A DNA stretch of 64,000 nucleotides from an uncultured Propionivibrio sp. (GCF_963666255.1 NZ_OY762655.1:620001-684000); one strand, 5' to 3'. Counted from the stretch's first letter, positions 17,052 through 28,302 are shown. Notes: generated by a model not told the origin, from the sequence alone. Made by a program: numbers and translations.

Positions 17052-18023
17052 CTATTCGAGTTTGATGCCCGAACGCTCGATCACCTTGGCCCACGCGGCC
17101 GTTTCGCGCTTGAGCAGCACGCCGAACTGCTCGGGCGTACTGCCATGCACGACTTCGGCGCCGGCCGTCGCCAGGCGCTGCTGCACGTCCGGCATCTGCA
17201 GGATCTGGGCAATCAGCTTGTTGAGCCGCGCCACGGTCTCGGCCGGCATGCTGGCCGGCGCCAGGAAGCCGTTCCAGGTCGTTGCATCAAAGCCGGGGAA
17301 GCCCGATTCGGCGACCGTCGGCAACTCCGGCACCGCCGCCGAACGCTTCGCATTCGATACCGCAAGCAACTTGACCTTGCCGGCCTTGACGAGCGGCTGC
17401 ACATTCGAGAGCGCGGCAAACATCACGTGCACGTCGCCTCGGCTCAAGGCCAACGCAGCCGGCGGACCGCCGTTGAACGGAATGTGTACGAGATAGGTAC
17501 CGCTCTGCATCTTCAGGAGTTCCATCGACAGATTCGACAGCGAACCGAGTCCGACCGACGCGTAATCGAGCGTACCCGGCTTGCTTTTCGCGAGCGCGAT
17601 CAATTCCTTGAGCGAATTGACCTTGAGATCGGCACGCACCGCCAGCACGTTCGGCTGCGTCACCACCAGGGCGATCGGCACCAGGTCGCGCTGGACGTTA
17701 TACGGCGGCTTCGGCGTCAGCGACGGCGACACGGTGAGCGGACCGTTGTAACCAAGCAACAGCGTATGCCCATCGCGTGAATTGACGACAGCATCGACGC
17801 CGATGGTGCCGTTGGCGCCCGGCTTGTTCTCGACGATGACGGTCTGGCCGAGCATCGGGCCGAGCTTCTCGCCGACGAGGCGCGCCACGATGTCGACCGA
17901 ACTGCCCGGTGCCGTCGGCACGATGACCCGGACCATGCGGCTGGGCCAGGTTTCGGCCGTCGCGGCGGCAGAAACACAGAGCAGGGTCGCGGCCAGCAGG
18001 GCACGCCAGTTCTTTCGGATCAT
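17052..18023 (-). CDS. Bug family (TctC-like) tricarboxylate-transporter substrate-binding protein
   Basis: 323 residues with a signal peptide (MIRKNWRALLAATLLCVSAA, cleavage after ATAE near residue 25) and the Bug fold signatures WPSRMVRVIVPTAPGSSVDIVAR, ENKPGANGTIG and a C-terminal LPTVAESGFPGFDA segment. These periplasmic proteins bind small carboxylates or other compounds for a TctAB transporter or for sensing. No tctA or tctB is adjacent, as is usual for the hugely expanded Bug family of betaproteobacteria. The start at 18023 has AAAGG upstream. The ligand cannot be predicted. Confidence 0.93.
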   Translation of the reverse strand: MIRKNWRALLAATLLCVSAAATAETWPSRMVRVIVPTAPGSSVDIVARLVGEKLGPMLGQTVIVENKPGANGTIGVDAVVNSRDGHTLLLGYNGPLTVSPSLTPKPPYNVQRDLVPIALVVTQPNVLAVRADLKVNSLKELIALAKSKPGTLDYASVGLGSLSNLSMELLKMQSGTYLVHIPFNGGPPAALALSRGDVHVMFAALSNVQPLVKAGKVKLLAVSNAKRSAAVPELPTVAESGFPGFDATTWNGFLAPASMPAETVARLNKLIAQILQMPDVQQRLATAGAEVVHGSTPEQFGVLLKRETAAWAKVIERSGIKLE

Positions 18024-18267
18024 TTCAGGACACCTTTGCAGACAAACCACGGGCCAATGGCCGAAGCGGCCAACGAAGACCTGAAAGTATCACCGACGCG
18101 GCGCCCCCGGTCAATCCATCCAGGGGAACTCTCGATATGCTCGACGACTCGAATGCGCGGGAGCGGAAACTCGATTTTCATATAGAATGAATCCGTGGGT
18201 TGGCATTCCCTCTGTAATTCCTGTTTCAGACGTGGTTCGCAGTCGTAACCGAAAAGGAGAAGACTCA

Positions 18268-21200
18268 ATGAACGTGACACGGCGGCAGTTTTTCAGAATA
18301 TGCACCGCAGGACTCGGGGGGTCGTCCATCGCGATGATGGGCTTCTCACCGAATGCCGCGCTGGCGGAGGTGAGAACCTTCAAGCTGACGCGAGCCACCG
18401 AAACGCGCAATACCTGTCCGTATTGCTCGGTTTCCTGCGGCGTACTCATCTACTCGAGCGGCGACAAATCGAAGAACGCGCACGCTGAAATCATCCATAT
18501 CGAAGGCGATCCGGACAATCCGGTCAATCGCGGCACGCTGTGCCCGAAGGGCGCCGGACTGCGCGACATGGTGCAAAGCGCCAACCGGCTGAAGTGGCCT
18601 GAAGTGCGCGAGCCGGGTGCAAGCGAATGGAAGAAGATCTCGTGGACCGAGGCCTTCGACCGCATCGCCAAGCACATGAAGGCCGATCGCGATGCCAATT
18701 TCATGGCGCAGAACAAGGACGGACTGACGGTCAATCGCTGGACCTCGACCGCTTTCCTCGCCTCTTCCGCAGCACCCAACGAGGCCGGCTACCTGACCGT
18801 GAAGACGATTCGCGCGTTGGGGATGACCTCGATCGACACCCAGGCACGTATCTGACACGCCCCCACGGTAGCCAGTCTGGCTCCGAGTTTCGGGCGTGGT
18901 TCGATGACCAACCACTGGGTCGACATCAAGAATGCCGATCTGATTCTCGTCATGGGCGGCAACCCCGCCGAAGCCCACCCCTGCGGCTTCAAGTGGGCGA
19001 TTGAAGCCAAGAAGACGCGCAAGGCGAAGCTCATCGTCGTCGACCCGCGTTTCAACCGCACGGCCTCCGTGGCCGATTTCTATGCCCCTTTGCGCTCAGG
19101 GTCCGACATCGCCTTCCTCGGCGGCGTCATCAACTACCTGATCGCCAACGACAAGATCCACAAGGATTACGTCAAGGCCTATACCAACGCCTCCTTCCTC
19201 GTCGATCCGGGCTTCAAGTTCAGCGACGGACTCTTCAGCGGCTACAACGAAGAGAAGCGCAGCTACGACAAGGGCAGCTGGTCCTATCAGCTCGACAAGG
19301 ACGGCTACGCCAAGATCGATGAAAGCTGGCAGGACCCGAACTGTGTCTGGCAATTGATGAAGGCGCACTACGCCCGCTACACGCCGGAGATGGTGGCGAA
19401 GGTCTGCGGCACACCGAAGGAGTCCTTCCTCAAGGTCTGCGAGTACATCGCTGAAACGGCTGCGCCGAACAAGACCATGACGAGCCTGTACGCGCTCGGC
19501 TGGACCGAACATTCTGTCGGCTCGCAGAACATCCGTTGCATGGCGATGATCCAGTTGCTGCTTGGCAACATGGGCATGGCCGGCGGCGGCATCAATGCGC
19601 TGCGCGGACACTCCAACGTCCAGGGCATCACCGACTTCGCGCTCTATGCCCAGCAACTGCCGGGCTATCTCGCCGCGCCGACCGATGCCGACAAGGACCT
19701 CAAGAGCTTCCTGGAAAAGAAGACGACCAAGGCGCTGCGTCCGGGCCAGATGAACTTCTACCAGAACTTCCCGAAGTGGTACGTCAGCCTGCAGAAGGCC
19801 TGGTGGGGCGACGCAGCGACCAAGGACAACGGCTTCGCCTTCGACTACATGCCGAAGCTTGCCGGCGCCTCCGACGTCCTGTCGATCTTCGACCAGATGT
19901 ACCAGGGCAAGATCAACGGCTTCCTCTGCCAGGGCTTCAACCCATTGGCATCGGTCGCCAACAAGAAGAAGGTCAGCGACGCGCTCGCCAAGCTGAAATA
20001 CATGGTCGTCATGGACCCGCTGGCTACCGACACCTCGGAATTCTGGAAGCCCTACGGAGAATTCAACGAGGTCGATCCGGCCAAGATCCCGACCGAAGTC
20101 TTCCGGCTTCCGACCTCGCTGTTCGCCGAGACCGCCGGCAGCTTTACCAATTCCGGCCGCGTCATCCTGTGGCGCTGGAAGGCGGCCGAAGCGCCCGGTG
20201 ACGCCAAGGACGACACCGAGATCATGGCGACGCTCTTCCTCAAGCTCAAGGAGATGTACGCCAAGGACGGCGGCGCCTTCGCCGATCCGATCCAGAAGCT
20301 GACCTGGGCGTATCGCATCGCGAACAAGCCTTCGCCGGAAGAGCTGATGATGGAGTACAACGGCAAGGCGCTGGCCGACGTCGTCGACCCGAAGGACGCG
20401 ACCAAGGTACTGGTGAAGGCGGGCGATCAGTTGCCGAGTTTCGCGATGCTGCGTGACGACGGTACGACCACGTGCGGCAACTGGATCTACTGCGGGGTGT
20501 GGTCACAGGCCGGCAACAACTCGGCGCGCCGCGACAACAGCGATCCGTCCGGGCTGGGCCAGACCCTGAACTGGGGATTTGCCTGGCCGGTCAACCGGCG
20601 CATCCTGTACAACCGCGCCTCGGCCGACCCGAGCGGCAAGCCCTGGGATCCGAAACGCACGGTGTTGCGCTGGACCGGCAAGGTCTGGGGCGGCAACGAT
20701 ATTCCCGACATGCGCCCGGATGCGGCGCCGGACGAGAATGTCATGCCGTTCATCATGAACCCGGAAGGCGTGGCGCGCCTGTTCGCCCGCGACCTGATGG
20801 CGGAAGGCCCGTTCCCCGAGCACTACGAGCCCTTCGAAACGCCGCTCGAAGCCAACCCGATGCACCCGCAGAACCCGAAGGCCAAGAGCAACCCGGCGGC
20901 ACGCGTGTACAAGGGCGACATGGAAGCCTTCGGCAACGCCAAGGATTTCCCGTACGTCGCCACAACCTACCGCCTGACCGAGCACTTCCACTTCTGGACC
21001 AAGCAGTCGCTCGTCAACGCCATCATGCAACCGGAGCATTTCGTCGAGATCGGCGAAGAACTGGCGAAGGAGAAAGGCATTGCCGCCGGCGACCGTGTCA
21101 AGGTGCGCTCCAACCGGGGCTTCATCAAGGCGGTCGCGGTCGTCACCAAGCGTATCAAGGCACTCGATGTCGACGGCAGGAAGGTCCATACCATTGGCAT

Positions 21201-21333
21201 TCCGATCCACTTCGGTTTCAAGGGAGCGACGAAGCCCGGCTTCATCACCAACACCCTGACGCCGTTCGTCGGAGATGCCAACACGCAGACGCCGGAATAC
21301 AAGGCGTTCCTCGTCAACATCGAGAAAGCCTAA
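18268..21333 (+). CDS. fdnG: Formate dehydrogenase-N/O catalytic subunit, selenoprotein (UGA = Sec196)
   Basis: Full length 1021 residues when the TGA at 18853-18855 is read as selenocysteine; otherwise the frame appears as two pieces. The start ATG 18268 follows AAGGAG by eight bases and gives a twin-arginine signal (TRRQFFR at 4-10), so the enzyme is exported folded to the periplasm. A [4Fe-4S] site is formed by Cys50, Cys53, Cys57 and Cys92. Sec lies at residue 196, the same number as in E. coli FdnG, and it ligates the molybdenum of the bis-MGD cofactor. It oxidises formate to CO2 and passes electrons to FdnH, FdnI and quinone. It is the first gene of the fdnG-fdnH-fdnI operon, with fdhE, selA and selB downstream. 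Confidence 0.97.
18853..18898 (+). promoter_or_regulatory. Bacterial SECIS element (selenocysteine insertion signal) with its UGA
   Basis: TGA at 18853-18855 is followed at once by a hairpin. The lower stem is CACGCCC (18856-18862) with GGGCGTG (18892-18898). The apical stem is GG-AGCC with GGCT-CC, with a bulged U at 18869 and the loop AGUCU (18874-18878). A bulged U and a GU-containing apical loop are the known SelB contacts in the E. coli fdhF and fdnG elements. SelB is encoded 6.4 kb downstream. Confidence 0.93.
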
Positions 21334-21345
21334 AGGAGAGCTGAT

Positions 21346-22233
21346 ATGGCACTGCAATCGCTAGACATAAAACAGCGCTCCGCCACGACGACGCCGGCGC
21401 CTCAGGCGCGTCAGACGATGGAAATCGCCAAGCTCATCGATGTCTCGGCCTGCATCGGCTGCAAAGCCTGTCAGGTGGCGTGCATGGAATGGAACGATGT
21501 ACGCGAGGAAGTCGGTCACAACGTCGGCATCTATGACAATCCGACCGATCTCACCGAGAACGCATGGACGGTGATGCGCTTCACCGAAGTGGAAGAAAAC
21601 AACAAGCTGGAATGGCTGATCCGCAAGGACGGCTGCATGCACTGCAGCGATCCGGGCTGCCTGAAGTCCTGCCCGGCTCCCGGCGCCATCATCCAGTACA
21701 GCAACGGTGTCGTCGACTTCCATCAGGAAAACTGCATCGGCTGCGGCTACTGCGTCACCGGTTGTCCGTTCAACGTCCCGCGCATCTCGAAGAAGGACAA
21801 CAAGGCCTACAAGTGCACGCTCTGCTCGGACCGGCTGGCCGTCAATCAGGCCCCCGCCTGTGTCAAGGCCTGCCCGACCGGCGCCATCGAGTTCGGCAGC
21901 AAGGAGGACATGAAGGACTATGCCGCCAAGCGCGTCGCCGACCTCAAGGAGCGTGGCTACGACAAGGCGGGGCTGTACGACCCACCCGGCGTCGGCGGCA
22001 CGCACGTGATGTACGTACTGCATCACGCCGACCGTCCGGGGCTGTACGCCGGCCTACCGGAAAATCCGTCGATCAGTCCGCTCGTAGCGCTCTGGAAGGG
22101 TGCGGCCAAACCGCTGGCCAGCTTCGCGCTCGGCCTCGCCGCATTGGGCAGCCTGTTCCATTACGTCATCAAGGGCCCGAACGAAGTCGCCCGGGAAATT
22201 GAGGAAGAGATCGAGAAGGAGGATGCATCATGA
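21346..22233 (+). CDS. fdnH: Formate dehydrogenase iron-sulfur (beta) subunit
   Basis: 295 residues, start at ATG 21346 with AAAGGAG upstream. Four ferredoxin-type Cys clusters are visible: [35 protein letters not shown] and CTLCSD...CVKAC, matching the four [4Fe-4S] centres of FdnH/FdoH. A C-terminal transmembrane helix (about 246-272) anchors it to the membrane, followed by an acidic tail rich in Glu. It carries electrons from FdnG to the cytochrome b subunit. It overlaps fdnI by four bases (ATGA). The fdxH and fdoH symbols refer to the same family. Confidence 0.96.
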   Translation: MALQSLDIKQRSATTTPAPQARQTMEIAKLIDVSACIGCKACQVACMEWNDVREEVGHNVGIYDNPTDLTENAWTVMRFTEVEENNKLEWLIRKDGCMHCSDPGCLKSCPAPGAIIQYSNGVVDFHQENCIGCGYCVTGCPFNVPRISKKDNKAYKCTLCSDRLAVNQAPACVKACPTGAIEFGSKEDMKDYAAKRVADLKERGYDKAGLYDPPGVGGTHVMYVLHHADRPGLYAGLPENPSISPLVALWKGAAKPLASFALGLAALGSLFHYVIKGPNEVAREIEEEIEKEDAS

Positions 22234-22850
22234 TCCGCGACCCCAAAGACCTCCCGCGCTACAACGCAGCCGAACGCGCCAACCACTGGGTAACCGGCAT
22301 CTGCTTCATCCTGCTGGCGCTCTCGGGACTTGCGTTCTTCCACCCGGCCTTCTATCCGCTTGTGCAGCTGTTCGGCGGCGGCGCCTGGGCGCGGATACTC
22401 CATCCGTATCTGGGCGTTATCCTCGGTATCGCTTTCGTCATCATGTTCTTCCGCTTCTGGCAGCTGAACCTGATCAACGATGCCGACCGCCAATGGCTGA
22501 CCCGGGTCGGTGAGATGATCGACGGCAACGACCACAACATGCCTGAACAAGGCAAGTACAACGCCGGCCAGAAGATGGTCTTCTGGAGCATGGCTGCGTG
22601 CGTCAGTGCCCTCGTCATTTCGGGTCTCCTGATGTGGCGCGCCTACGTCAACTTCCCGGTCGGCATCGTCCGCTTTGCTGCGGTCGTCCATGCCGTGGCG
22701 GCGACGGTCATGATCCTGGTCGCCATCGTCCATGTGTATGCGGCAATCTGGACGAAGGGCACGATCCGGGCCATGTGGTACGGCACTGTCACCCGCGCCT
22801 GGGCCAAACAGCACCACCGGGCGTGGTACCGTCAAATGACAGGGAAATAA
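22230..22850 (+). CDS. fdnI: Formate dehydrogenase cytochrome b556 (gamma) subunit
   Basis: 206 residues with four transmembrane helices and the expected haem b histidines, including His in ERANHW near residue 16, His in ILHPYLG and the [21 protein letters not shown] helix with two His. This matches the FdnI/FdoI family (about 210 residues). It accepts electrons from FdnH and reduces quinone in the inner membrane. Its start overlaps the fdnH stop. A rho-independent terminator begins 18 bases after its stop, which may lower expression of fdhE, selA and selB relative to the enzyme. Confidence 0.96.
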   Translation: MIRDPKDLPRYNAAERANHWVTGICFILLALSGLAFFHPAFYPLVQLFGGGAWARILHPYLGVILGIAFVIMFFRFWQLNLINDADRQWLTRVGEMIDGNDHNMPEQGKYNAGQKMVFWSMAACVSALVISGLLMWRAYVNFPVGIVRFAAVVHAVAATVMILVAIVHVYAAIWTKGTIRAMWYGTVTRAWAKQHHRAWYRQMTGK

Positions 22851-22867
22851 ACGGTTCTCTCTGGGAA

Positions 22868-22901
22868 ACCCCGCAGTGAAGCCGGGCTGCGGGGTCTTTT
22901 T
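22868..22901 (+). terminator. Rho-independent terminator after fdnI
   Basis: ACCCCGCAG pairs perfectly with CTGCGGGGT across a ten-base loop and is followed by CTTTTT. It separates the enzyme genes from fdhE, whose ATG lies 20 bases further on, so fdhE-selA-selB is read through at reduced level or has its own promoter. Confidence 0.88.
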
Positions 22902-22920
22902 GGACACATTCTGGACTTGC

Positions 22921-23832
22921 ATGACACCAACACAAACAATAGAAATCCATGCCTCGACCGAGGTGCCGCCCGTGATCTACCTGCCCGAACCGGCCCGGAT
23001 CTTTGCCGACCGGCACGCACGCTTCGCCGCCCTCGCACAGCGGCACAGTCTGGGTGACTGGCTCGCCTACCTCGGCCGACTCAGCCAGGCCCAGCACGAA
23101 CTCGCCATGACACTCGATTCGCTCGCCCCCCCCGCGGCGGAAGCCCTTGAGCGCGCCAGACAACACGGCATGCCGCCGCTCGCCGCCCTGAGCTACCCAC
23201 GTCCGGGGAACTGGGGCGACCTCGTCAAACGCCTGGCGGCAAAGATGACGGAAGGTGCGCCCGAAACGATGCGCCCTCCCCTGGCCGCGTTAGGCGCAAT
23301 GACCGATGCGGAACTCGACGCCATCGCCGACGCACTCCTCGACGGACGCATCGATCCCGACGCCCTGCCGGAAACGACGATCGTCGCCGCCGCGCTGCAG
23401 ACGATCTGGACCGCGCTGGCCGCACGCCTCGACGCGAAGGCGCTCGTCATCCTCGACCCGTCCGAACTCTGTCCCTGCTGCGGCAGCCTGCCCGTCGCCA
23501 GCATTCTCAAGACCTCGGCACAGATCAACAACCTGCGCTACCTCCACTGCTCGCTATGCAACACCGAATGGAATGTGCCGCGCGCCACCTGCACCGCCTG
23601 CAACACCGACCGTGACGTCTCCTACCGGCAGATCGACGGCGATGACGGCGGCGTTCGTGCCGAATGCTGCGATCATTGCAAGAGCTACCTCAAGATCATG
23701 GCACAGGAAAAAGATCCGCACATCGATCCGGTGGCCGACGATCTCGCCACACTGGCGCTCGACCTTCTGGTTGACGAGGCCGGCTATTCGCGCAGCGGCC
23801 CGAACCTGCTATTGCTCGGGGGTGCCGGCTAG
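22921..23832 (+). CDS. fdhE: Formate dehydrogenase accessory protein FdhE
   Basis: 303 residues from ATG 22921 (MTPTQTIEIHAS); an upstream GTG lies inside the terminator and is discarded. The C-terminal half holds the family's rubredoxin-like Cys pairs: CPCCG, CSLCNTEW, CTACNTD and CCDHCKSYLKI. FdhE is a cytoplasmic iron-binding protein that interacts with the twin-arginine-exported FdnG/FdoG and is required for active enzyme, probably protecting or delivering the Sec-containing site. Its position between fdnGHI and selAB fits a dedicated maturation cassette. Confidence 0.95.
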   Translation: MTPTQTIEIHASTEVPPVIYLPEPARIFADRHARFAALAQRHSLGDWLAYLGRLSQAQHELAMTLDSLAPPAAEALERARQHGMPPLAALSYPRPGNWGDLVKRLAAKMTEGAPETMRPPLAALGAMTDAELDAIADALLDGRIDPDALPETTIVAAALQTIWTALAARLDAKALVILDPSELCPCCGSLPVASILKTSAQINNLRYLHCSLCNTEWNVPRATCTACNTDRDVSYRQIDGDDGGVRAECCDHCKSYLKIMAQEKDPHIDPVADDLATLALDLLVDEAGYSRSGPNLLLLGGAG

Positions 23833-23879
23833 GCACACAATGACATAAACATCACTTTCTGCCCGGTCCGGGTGAATGC

Positions 23880-25286
23880 ATGAAACCAACGATATCGCTC
23901 CCCTCGGTTGATCGGCTGCTGCAGCGCGTCGCGCCGCTGATCGAAGACCATGGCCATTCCTTTGTCACCGCCTGCATCCGCGCCGAACTGGCGGCGGCGC
24001 GTACCGGCATCCGCGGCGGTCTGCCGACGCCGGACGAAGCTGAACTGCTCGATGCCATCGGCAACCGCATCGACCGCCTCGCCCGTCCGCGGCTGAGGCC
24101 CGTCTTCAATCTCAGCGGCACCGTCCTGCACACCAATCTCGGCCGCGCGCAACTCGCCGAAGAGGCCATCGCCTGCATGTGCGAGGCCGCCCGCTCACCC
24201 TGTGCGCTCGAATACGATCTCGACGCCGGCACCCGCGGCGACCGCGATGACCTGATCGCCCCGTTGCTCAGGGAAATCCTCGGCGCGGATATCCCTGACC
24301 TCGCCGCCACCGTCGTCAACAACAACGCGGCCGCCGTACTCCTGGCGCTCAATGCCCTTGCCCAAGGCAAGGAAGCGATCGTCTCGCGCGGTGAGCTGGT
24401 CGAAATCGGCGGCGCCTTCCGCATCCCGGATGTCATGCGTCGCGCGCAGGTCCGTCTGGTCGAGGTCGGCACCACCAATCGAACGCACCCGGCTGACTAT
24501 GCCGACGCCATCAGTCCGAAAACGGCGCTGCTGATGAAGGTACACACCAGCAACTACGCCATCACCGGCTTCACGCACGCTGTGTCCGACGCGGAAGTTG
24601 CCGCCATCGGCCATGCCAACGGCCTGCCGCTGCTCGTCGATCTTGGCAGCGGCACCCTGGCCGACTTCGGCGCCTGCGGCCTGCCACCGGAACCGACGCC
24701 GCAACGGGCGCTGGCAGCCGGTGCCGATCTCGTCACCTTTTCCGGCGACAAGCTGCTCGGCGGTCCGCAAGCCGGCATCATCGTCGGGCGCGCAGCGCTC
24801 ATCGCAAAGATCAAGAAAAATCCGCTCAAACGCGCGCTGCGTGTCGGCAAGACGACGCTGGCGGCGCTGGAGGCAACGCTCCGGCTCTACCGCGACCCGG
24901 ACCGGCTGGCGCAACGGCTGCCGACCTTGCGCCTGCTGACGCGCCCCGCGAGCGACATCGAGGCGACCGCACGACGCCTCGCGCCGCGCCTGCAAGACGT
25001 CGTCGGCACGCTCGCCCAGGTCACGTGCGCGCCTTGCCGCAGCCAGATCGGCAGCGGCGCGCTGCCGGAAGAACGCCTTGCGTCGACGGCAGTCATCCTG
25101 CGCCCGCCCGGAAAACATCCCGGCAAGACACTGCAACGTCTGGAAGACGCCCTGCGCGCGCTGCCAACCCCGGTCATCGGCCACGTGCGCGACGATGCGC
25201 TCTGGCTCGACATGCGCTGTCTCGAAGAACCGGACGAAGCGCGCTTTGCGGCTCAACTCGATGCCATGAAAAAGGCATTGGCATGA
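23880..25286 (+). CDS. selA: L-seryl-tRNA(Sec) selenium transferase SelA
   Basis: 468 residues, fold-type I PLP enzyme. The PLP-binding lysine is Lys291 in [14 protein letters not shown], equivalent to E. coli Lys295, and the conserved [15 protein letters not shown] segment is at 76-90. It converts seryl-tRNA(Sec) to selenocysteinyl-tRNA(Sec) using selenophosphate, in the cytoplasm as a decamer. The tRNA substrate is encoded at 28616. The selenophosphate synthetase SelD is not in this window and must lie elsewhere. The stop overlaps the selB start (ATGA). Confidence 0.97.
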   Translation: MKPTISLPSVDRLLQRVAPLIEDHGHSFVTACIRAELAAARTGIRGGLPTPDEAELLDAIGNRIDRLARPRLRPVFNLSGTVLHTNLGRAQLAEEAIACMCEAARSPCALEYDLDAGTRGDRDDLIAPLLREILGADIPDLAATVVNNNAAAVLLALNALAQGKEAIVSRGELVEIGGAFRIPDVMRRAQVRLVEVGTTNRTHPADYADAISPKTALLMKVHTSNYAITGFTHAVSDAEVAAIGHANGLPLLVDLGSGTLADFGACGLPPEPTPQRALAAGADLVTFSGDKLLGGPQAGIIVGRAALIAKIKKNPLKRALRVGKTTLAALEATLRLYRDPDRLAQRLPTLRLLTRPASDIEATARRLAPRLQDVVGTLAQVTCAPCRSQIGSGALPEERLASTAVILRPPGKHPGKTLQRLEDALRALPTPVIGHVRDDALWLDMRCLEEPDEARFAAQLDAMKKALA

Positions 25287-27208
25287 TCATCGGCACGGCC
25301 GGCCACATCGACCACGGCAAGACAACGCTGGTCAAGGCGCTGACCGGCACCGACTGCGACCGGCTGCGCGAGGAAAAGGAGCGCGGCATCACCCTCGACC
25401 TCGGCTACGCCTTCCGCCGCCTGCCCGCACCCGGCACCGCCGATCCGGTGCTCGGCTTCATCGACGTTCCCGGACACGAAAAGCTCATCCACAACATGCT
25501 GGCGGGCGCCACCGGCATCGATTTCGCGCTGCTCGTCATCGCTGCTGATGACGGTCCGATGCCGCAAACGCGTGAACATCTCGACATCATCGAACTGCTT
25601 GGCATTCGCCAGGGGGCTGTCGCGCTGACCAAGATCGACCTCGTCGATGCCGGGCGTCAGGCGGATGTCATCGAGGAGATCGAAGCGCTGCTGGAAGGCA
25701 CGTCGTTAAGGAACGCGCCTGTTTTCGCCGTCGACGCACGTAACGACACCGGCATCGACACCCTGAACCGGCACCTCGAAACCTGTGCGGCCGCACTCGC
25801 AGCCCACACGGCGCAGGGCCGTTTCCGCCTTGCCGTCGATCGCGTCTTCACGCTCACCGGCACCGGCACGGTCGTCACCGGCACGGCATTTTCGGGCAGC
25901 GTCAAGGTCGGCGACACGCTCGTCCTGTCGCCCGGCGGAAAAAGCGTTCGCGTACGCAGCCTGCGCGCCCAGGGCGAGGCGAGCGAGTCCGGCAGTGCTG
26001 GACAGCGTATCGCGCTGGCACTTTCCGGCATCGAGAAGAGCGACGTTGAGCGCGGCATGTGGGTGATCGACCCGACCCTTCTCCACCCCCAACGCTGTCT
26101 CTCCGTCGCCTTGCGCGTGCTGCCCTCGCAGCCACCACTACGACACTGGACGCACGTTCATGTCCACCTGGGCACCGACGACATCCCGGCACGCGTCGCG
26201 CTGCTGTCCGCCGACAGCGTGGAACCCGGCGGCACGGGACTCGCCGAACTCGTTCTCGAACGTGAAACCAACGCCCTCGCCAATGACCGTTTCATCCTCC
26301 GGGACGCCGCCGCGCGCGTGACGCTGGCAGGCGGCAAAGTGCTTGACGTCTCCCCCCCGGCACGCAAGAAGCGCGCGCCCGAACGACTGGCGCTGCTGTC
26401 AGCCCTCACCGCCGACGATCGTGCAGGCGCGCTGGCGATGATGGCAGACCGGCAGGCCGGCGGCGCCGATCTTGCCAGCTTCGCGCTCAACCACAATCTT
26501 GACGCAGCGGCACTCGCGGCACTCTGTACATCGCTCGCCTTGCGGACGGTTGGCGACGCCGCCTATTCGACGCGACAATGGACGACGCTTCAGGACCGCG
26601 TCATCGAAGCGCTGACGTCGGAGCACACCCGCCACCCCGACATGGCCGGGATCGAAAGCGACCGCCTGCGCCGCCTGACGCACCCATCCCTGTTGCGACG
26701 GGCATTCGACGCGCTGATCGCCGAACTGCTCGATGCCGGAAGCATTGCCCGGACCGGCGCCTGGCTGCACCTGCCGGGACACCGCGTCCAACTCGGCGAC
26801 CACGACCGGCGTCAGTGGGAAATGCTGCGACCGCTGCTCGCAGCGGAGTCCTACAATCCGCCGCGCGTCCGCGACATCGCACGATCGAGCGGCCATGGCG
26901 AAAACGACGTGCGCATGCTGCTCAAGCGCGTCGCTCGTCTCGGCGAAGTTTACCCGGTTGCGCTCGACCACTATTTCACTGCCGGCGCTGTCGCCGATCT
27001 GGCTGAGAAAGTCGCCCAACTCTGCCACCTGAACGGTGCCGCCCGCGCCGCCGATCTGCGCGACATGATCGGCGGAGGACGCAAGGTGGCCATTCAGATT
27101 CTCGAGTTCTTCGATCGCATCGGTTACACCCGGCGCGTACGCGATACGCATGTCTTGCGCGACACACCCGGCGAAAACCGGATGAAACTGTTCAAGCCCG
27201 ACAAATGA
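25283..27208 (+). CDS. selB: Selenocysteine-specific elongation factor SelB
   Basis: 641 residues from ATG 25283, which overlaps the selA stop; E. coli SelB has 614. The GTPase domain carries [12 protein letters not shown] (residues 4-15), DVPGHE and TKIDLVD. Beta-barrel domains 2 and 3 follow, and about 250 C-terminal residues form winged-helix repeats that bind the SECIS hairpin. It delivers selenocysteinyl-tRNA to UGA codons. A longer open frame beginning at 25025 runs inside selA and is not the gene. The terminator at 27258-27291 ends the transcript. Confidence 0.97.
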   Translation: MIIGTAGHIDHGKTTLVKALTGTDCDRLREEKERGITLDLGYAFRRLPAPGTADPVLGFIDVPGHEKLIHNMLAGATGIDFALLVIAADDGPMPQTREHLDIIELLGIRQGAVALTKIDLVDAGRQADVIEEIEALLEGTSLRNAPVFAVDARNDTGIDTLNRHLETCAAALAAHTAQGRFRLAVDRVFTLTGTGTVVTGTAFSGSVKVGDTLVLSPGGKSVRVRSLRAQGEASESGSAGQRIALALSGIEKSDVERGMWVIDPTLLHPQRCLSVALRVLPSQPPLRHWTHVHVHLGTDDIPARVALLSADSVEPGGTGLAELVLERETNALANDRFILRDAAARVTLAGGKVLDVSPPARKKRAPERLALLSALTADDRAGALAMMADRQAGGADLASFALNHNLDAAALAALCTSLALRTVGDAAYSTRQWTTLQDRVIEALTSEHTRHPDMAGIESDRLRRLTHPSLLRRAFDALIAELLDAGSIARTGAWLHLPGHRVQLGDHDRRQWEMLRPLLAAESYNPPRVRDIARSSGHGENDVRMLLKRVARLGEVYPVALDHYFTAGAVADLAEKVAQLCHLNGAARAADLRDMIGGGRKVAIQILEFFDRIGYTRRVRDTHVLRDTPGENRMKLFKPDK

Positions 27209-27257
27209 CAACGGGGGTAGCGATCGTCTCCCTCCGTCTTAATCGCCACGCCAGAAA

Positions 27258-27291
27258 AAAGCCCCTGCCTTCGGACGAAGACAGGGGCTTT
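27258..27291. terminator. Bidirectional terminator between selB and the outer-membrane protein gene
   Basis: AAAGCCCCTG pairs with CAGGGGCTTT around an inner CTTC / GAAG stem. An A run precedes it and T follows, so it can serve both convergent genes. Confidence 0.88.
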
Positions 27292-27340
27292 CAGCAATTT
27301 TCAAGGCGTGCCGCCTTGAACGGCAGCGATTACGCCACCA

Positions 27341-28198
27341 TCAGAAATGGTACTCGGCGCGAATCATCGGGGTGCGGGCAAACGCACCTGTTCCGGCAGC
27401 ACCGTTGTGGTTGTTGCCGAACTTGTTCATCCAGTATTGATATTCAGCGCCCACCTTGAAGGCATTCTTGCGAACACCGACGAGAGCGCTGGCATCGTAC
27501 ATCACCTTCGCGTCAATGTTGGTCTCGCTGGCGGTATCGACGCCATATTCATTCTTGCCCTTCGACGCGATGAACAACGCAAAACCTTCGAAGCTCAGCG
27601 GCACGGAGCCAATGCTGAACGGGATGCCCCAGGTCGTTTCGAGCATCGGATGCGCCTTGTAGTGATACCGGGGGGTGCTGGTCGAGCTGTAGCCGTTGTA
27701 AGGCGCATTGCTTTCCCAGAGTTCGAGTACGCTGACATTGAGGAAGCCGGGAACGTCGAACATTACCGTCGGGCCGGCCACCAGCATTTGCTTCTTCGAG
27801 TTATACCCGGCATCGCGCTTGGTATTCCAGTCAAAACCGCCCGACACGCCGAAACCGCGCACCGGGCCGAACTTGAAGTCTTTGCCCGACACCTTGCCGA
27901 GATCAAGCGTATGACGATAAACCACGTAGGCTTCCTGAGCGCCGTTGTTGGAACCGACATCGACCGGATCCTTCTTGTTCGAGAACAGCAGATCGACGTT
28001 GAGGAAGTTGCTGCCGTATTTGTAACCGCTTGCGTGCGTGAAGTTCACGATGTTCTTGGCAACAATATCGTTATTGAACGGTTCCGCAAAATGCGTCCCG
28101 TAACGATAGCCGATCGAATTATCCTGCCAGTCAAGCGCCTGAGCGGAACATGCCGCGCCGACGATGACAGTTGCAAATGCGCAATGCTTAAAAGCCAT
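27341..28198 (-). CDS. Tsx-like outer-membrane channel / outer envelope protein
   Basis: 285 residues from ATG 28198, which has AGAGGAAG upstream; the longer frame to 28246 lacks one. A signal peptide (MAFKHCAFATVIVGAACSAQA) precedes LDWQDNSIGYRYG. The chain alternates polar and aromatic residues as in a beta-barrel of about 12 strands and ends RAEYHF, with the terminal Phe recognised by the BAM assembly machinery. The NSIGYRYG start and overall length resemble the Tsx/OmpK nucleoside-channel family, called outer envelope protein in other betaproteobacteria. The solute is unknown. It interrupts the selenocysteine gene cluster on the opposite strand. Confidence 0.82.
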   Translation of the reverse strand: MAFKHCAFATVIVGAACSAQALDWQDNSIGYRYGTHFAEPFNNDIVAKNIVNFTHASGYKYGSNFLNVDLLFSNKKDPVDVGSNNGAQEAYVVYRHTLDLGKVSGKDFKFGPVRGFGVSGGFDWNTKRDAGYNSKKQMLVAGPTVMFDVPGFLNVSVLELWESNAPYNGYSSTSTPRYHYKAHPMLETTWGIPFSIGSVPLSFEGFALFIASKGKNEYGVDTASETNIDAKVMYDASALVGVRKNAFKVGAEYQYWMNKFGNNHNGAAGTGAFARTPMIRAEYHF

Positions 28199-28302
28199 GG
28201 CTTCCTCTTGAAAAATTGAATATTGTCGCGCCCCGGCACGCGCCAACCGCAGGTTGCATTAGTTGCCTAACGCATGATGGGCTCAAAAAATGAAGGCGCG
28301 CG

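Noticed and set aside
18201-18216. Possible sigma-54 promoter upstream of fdnG (TGGCATTCCCTCTGTA)
   Set aside because: The -12 dinucleotide is GT where GC is essential, and no activator gene is nearby.
25025-25282. Longer open frame for selB
   Set aside because: It lies within selA and the conserved GTPase start begins at 25283.
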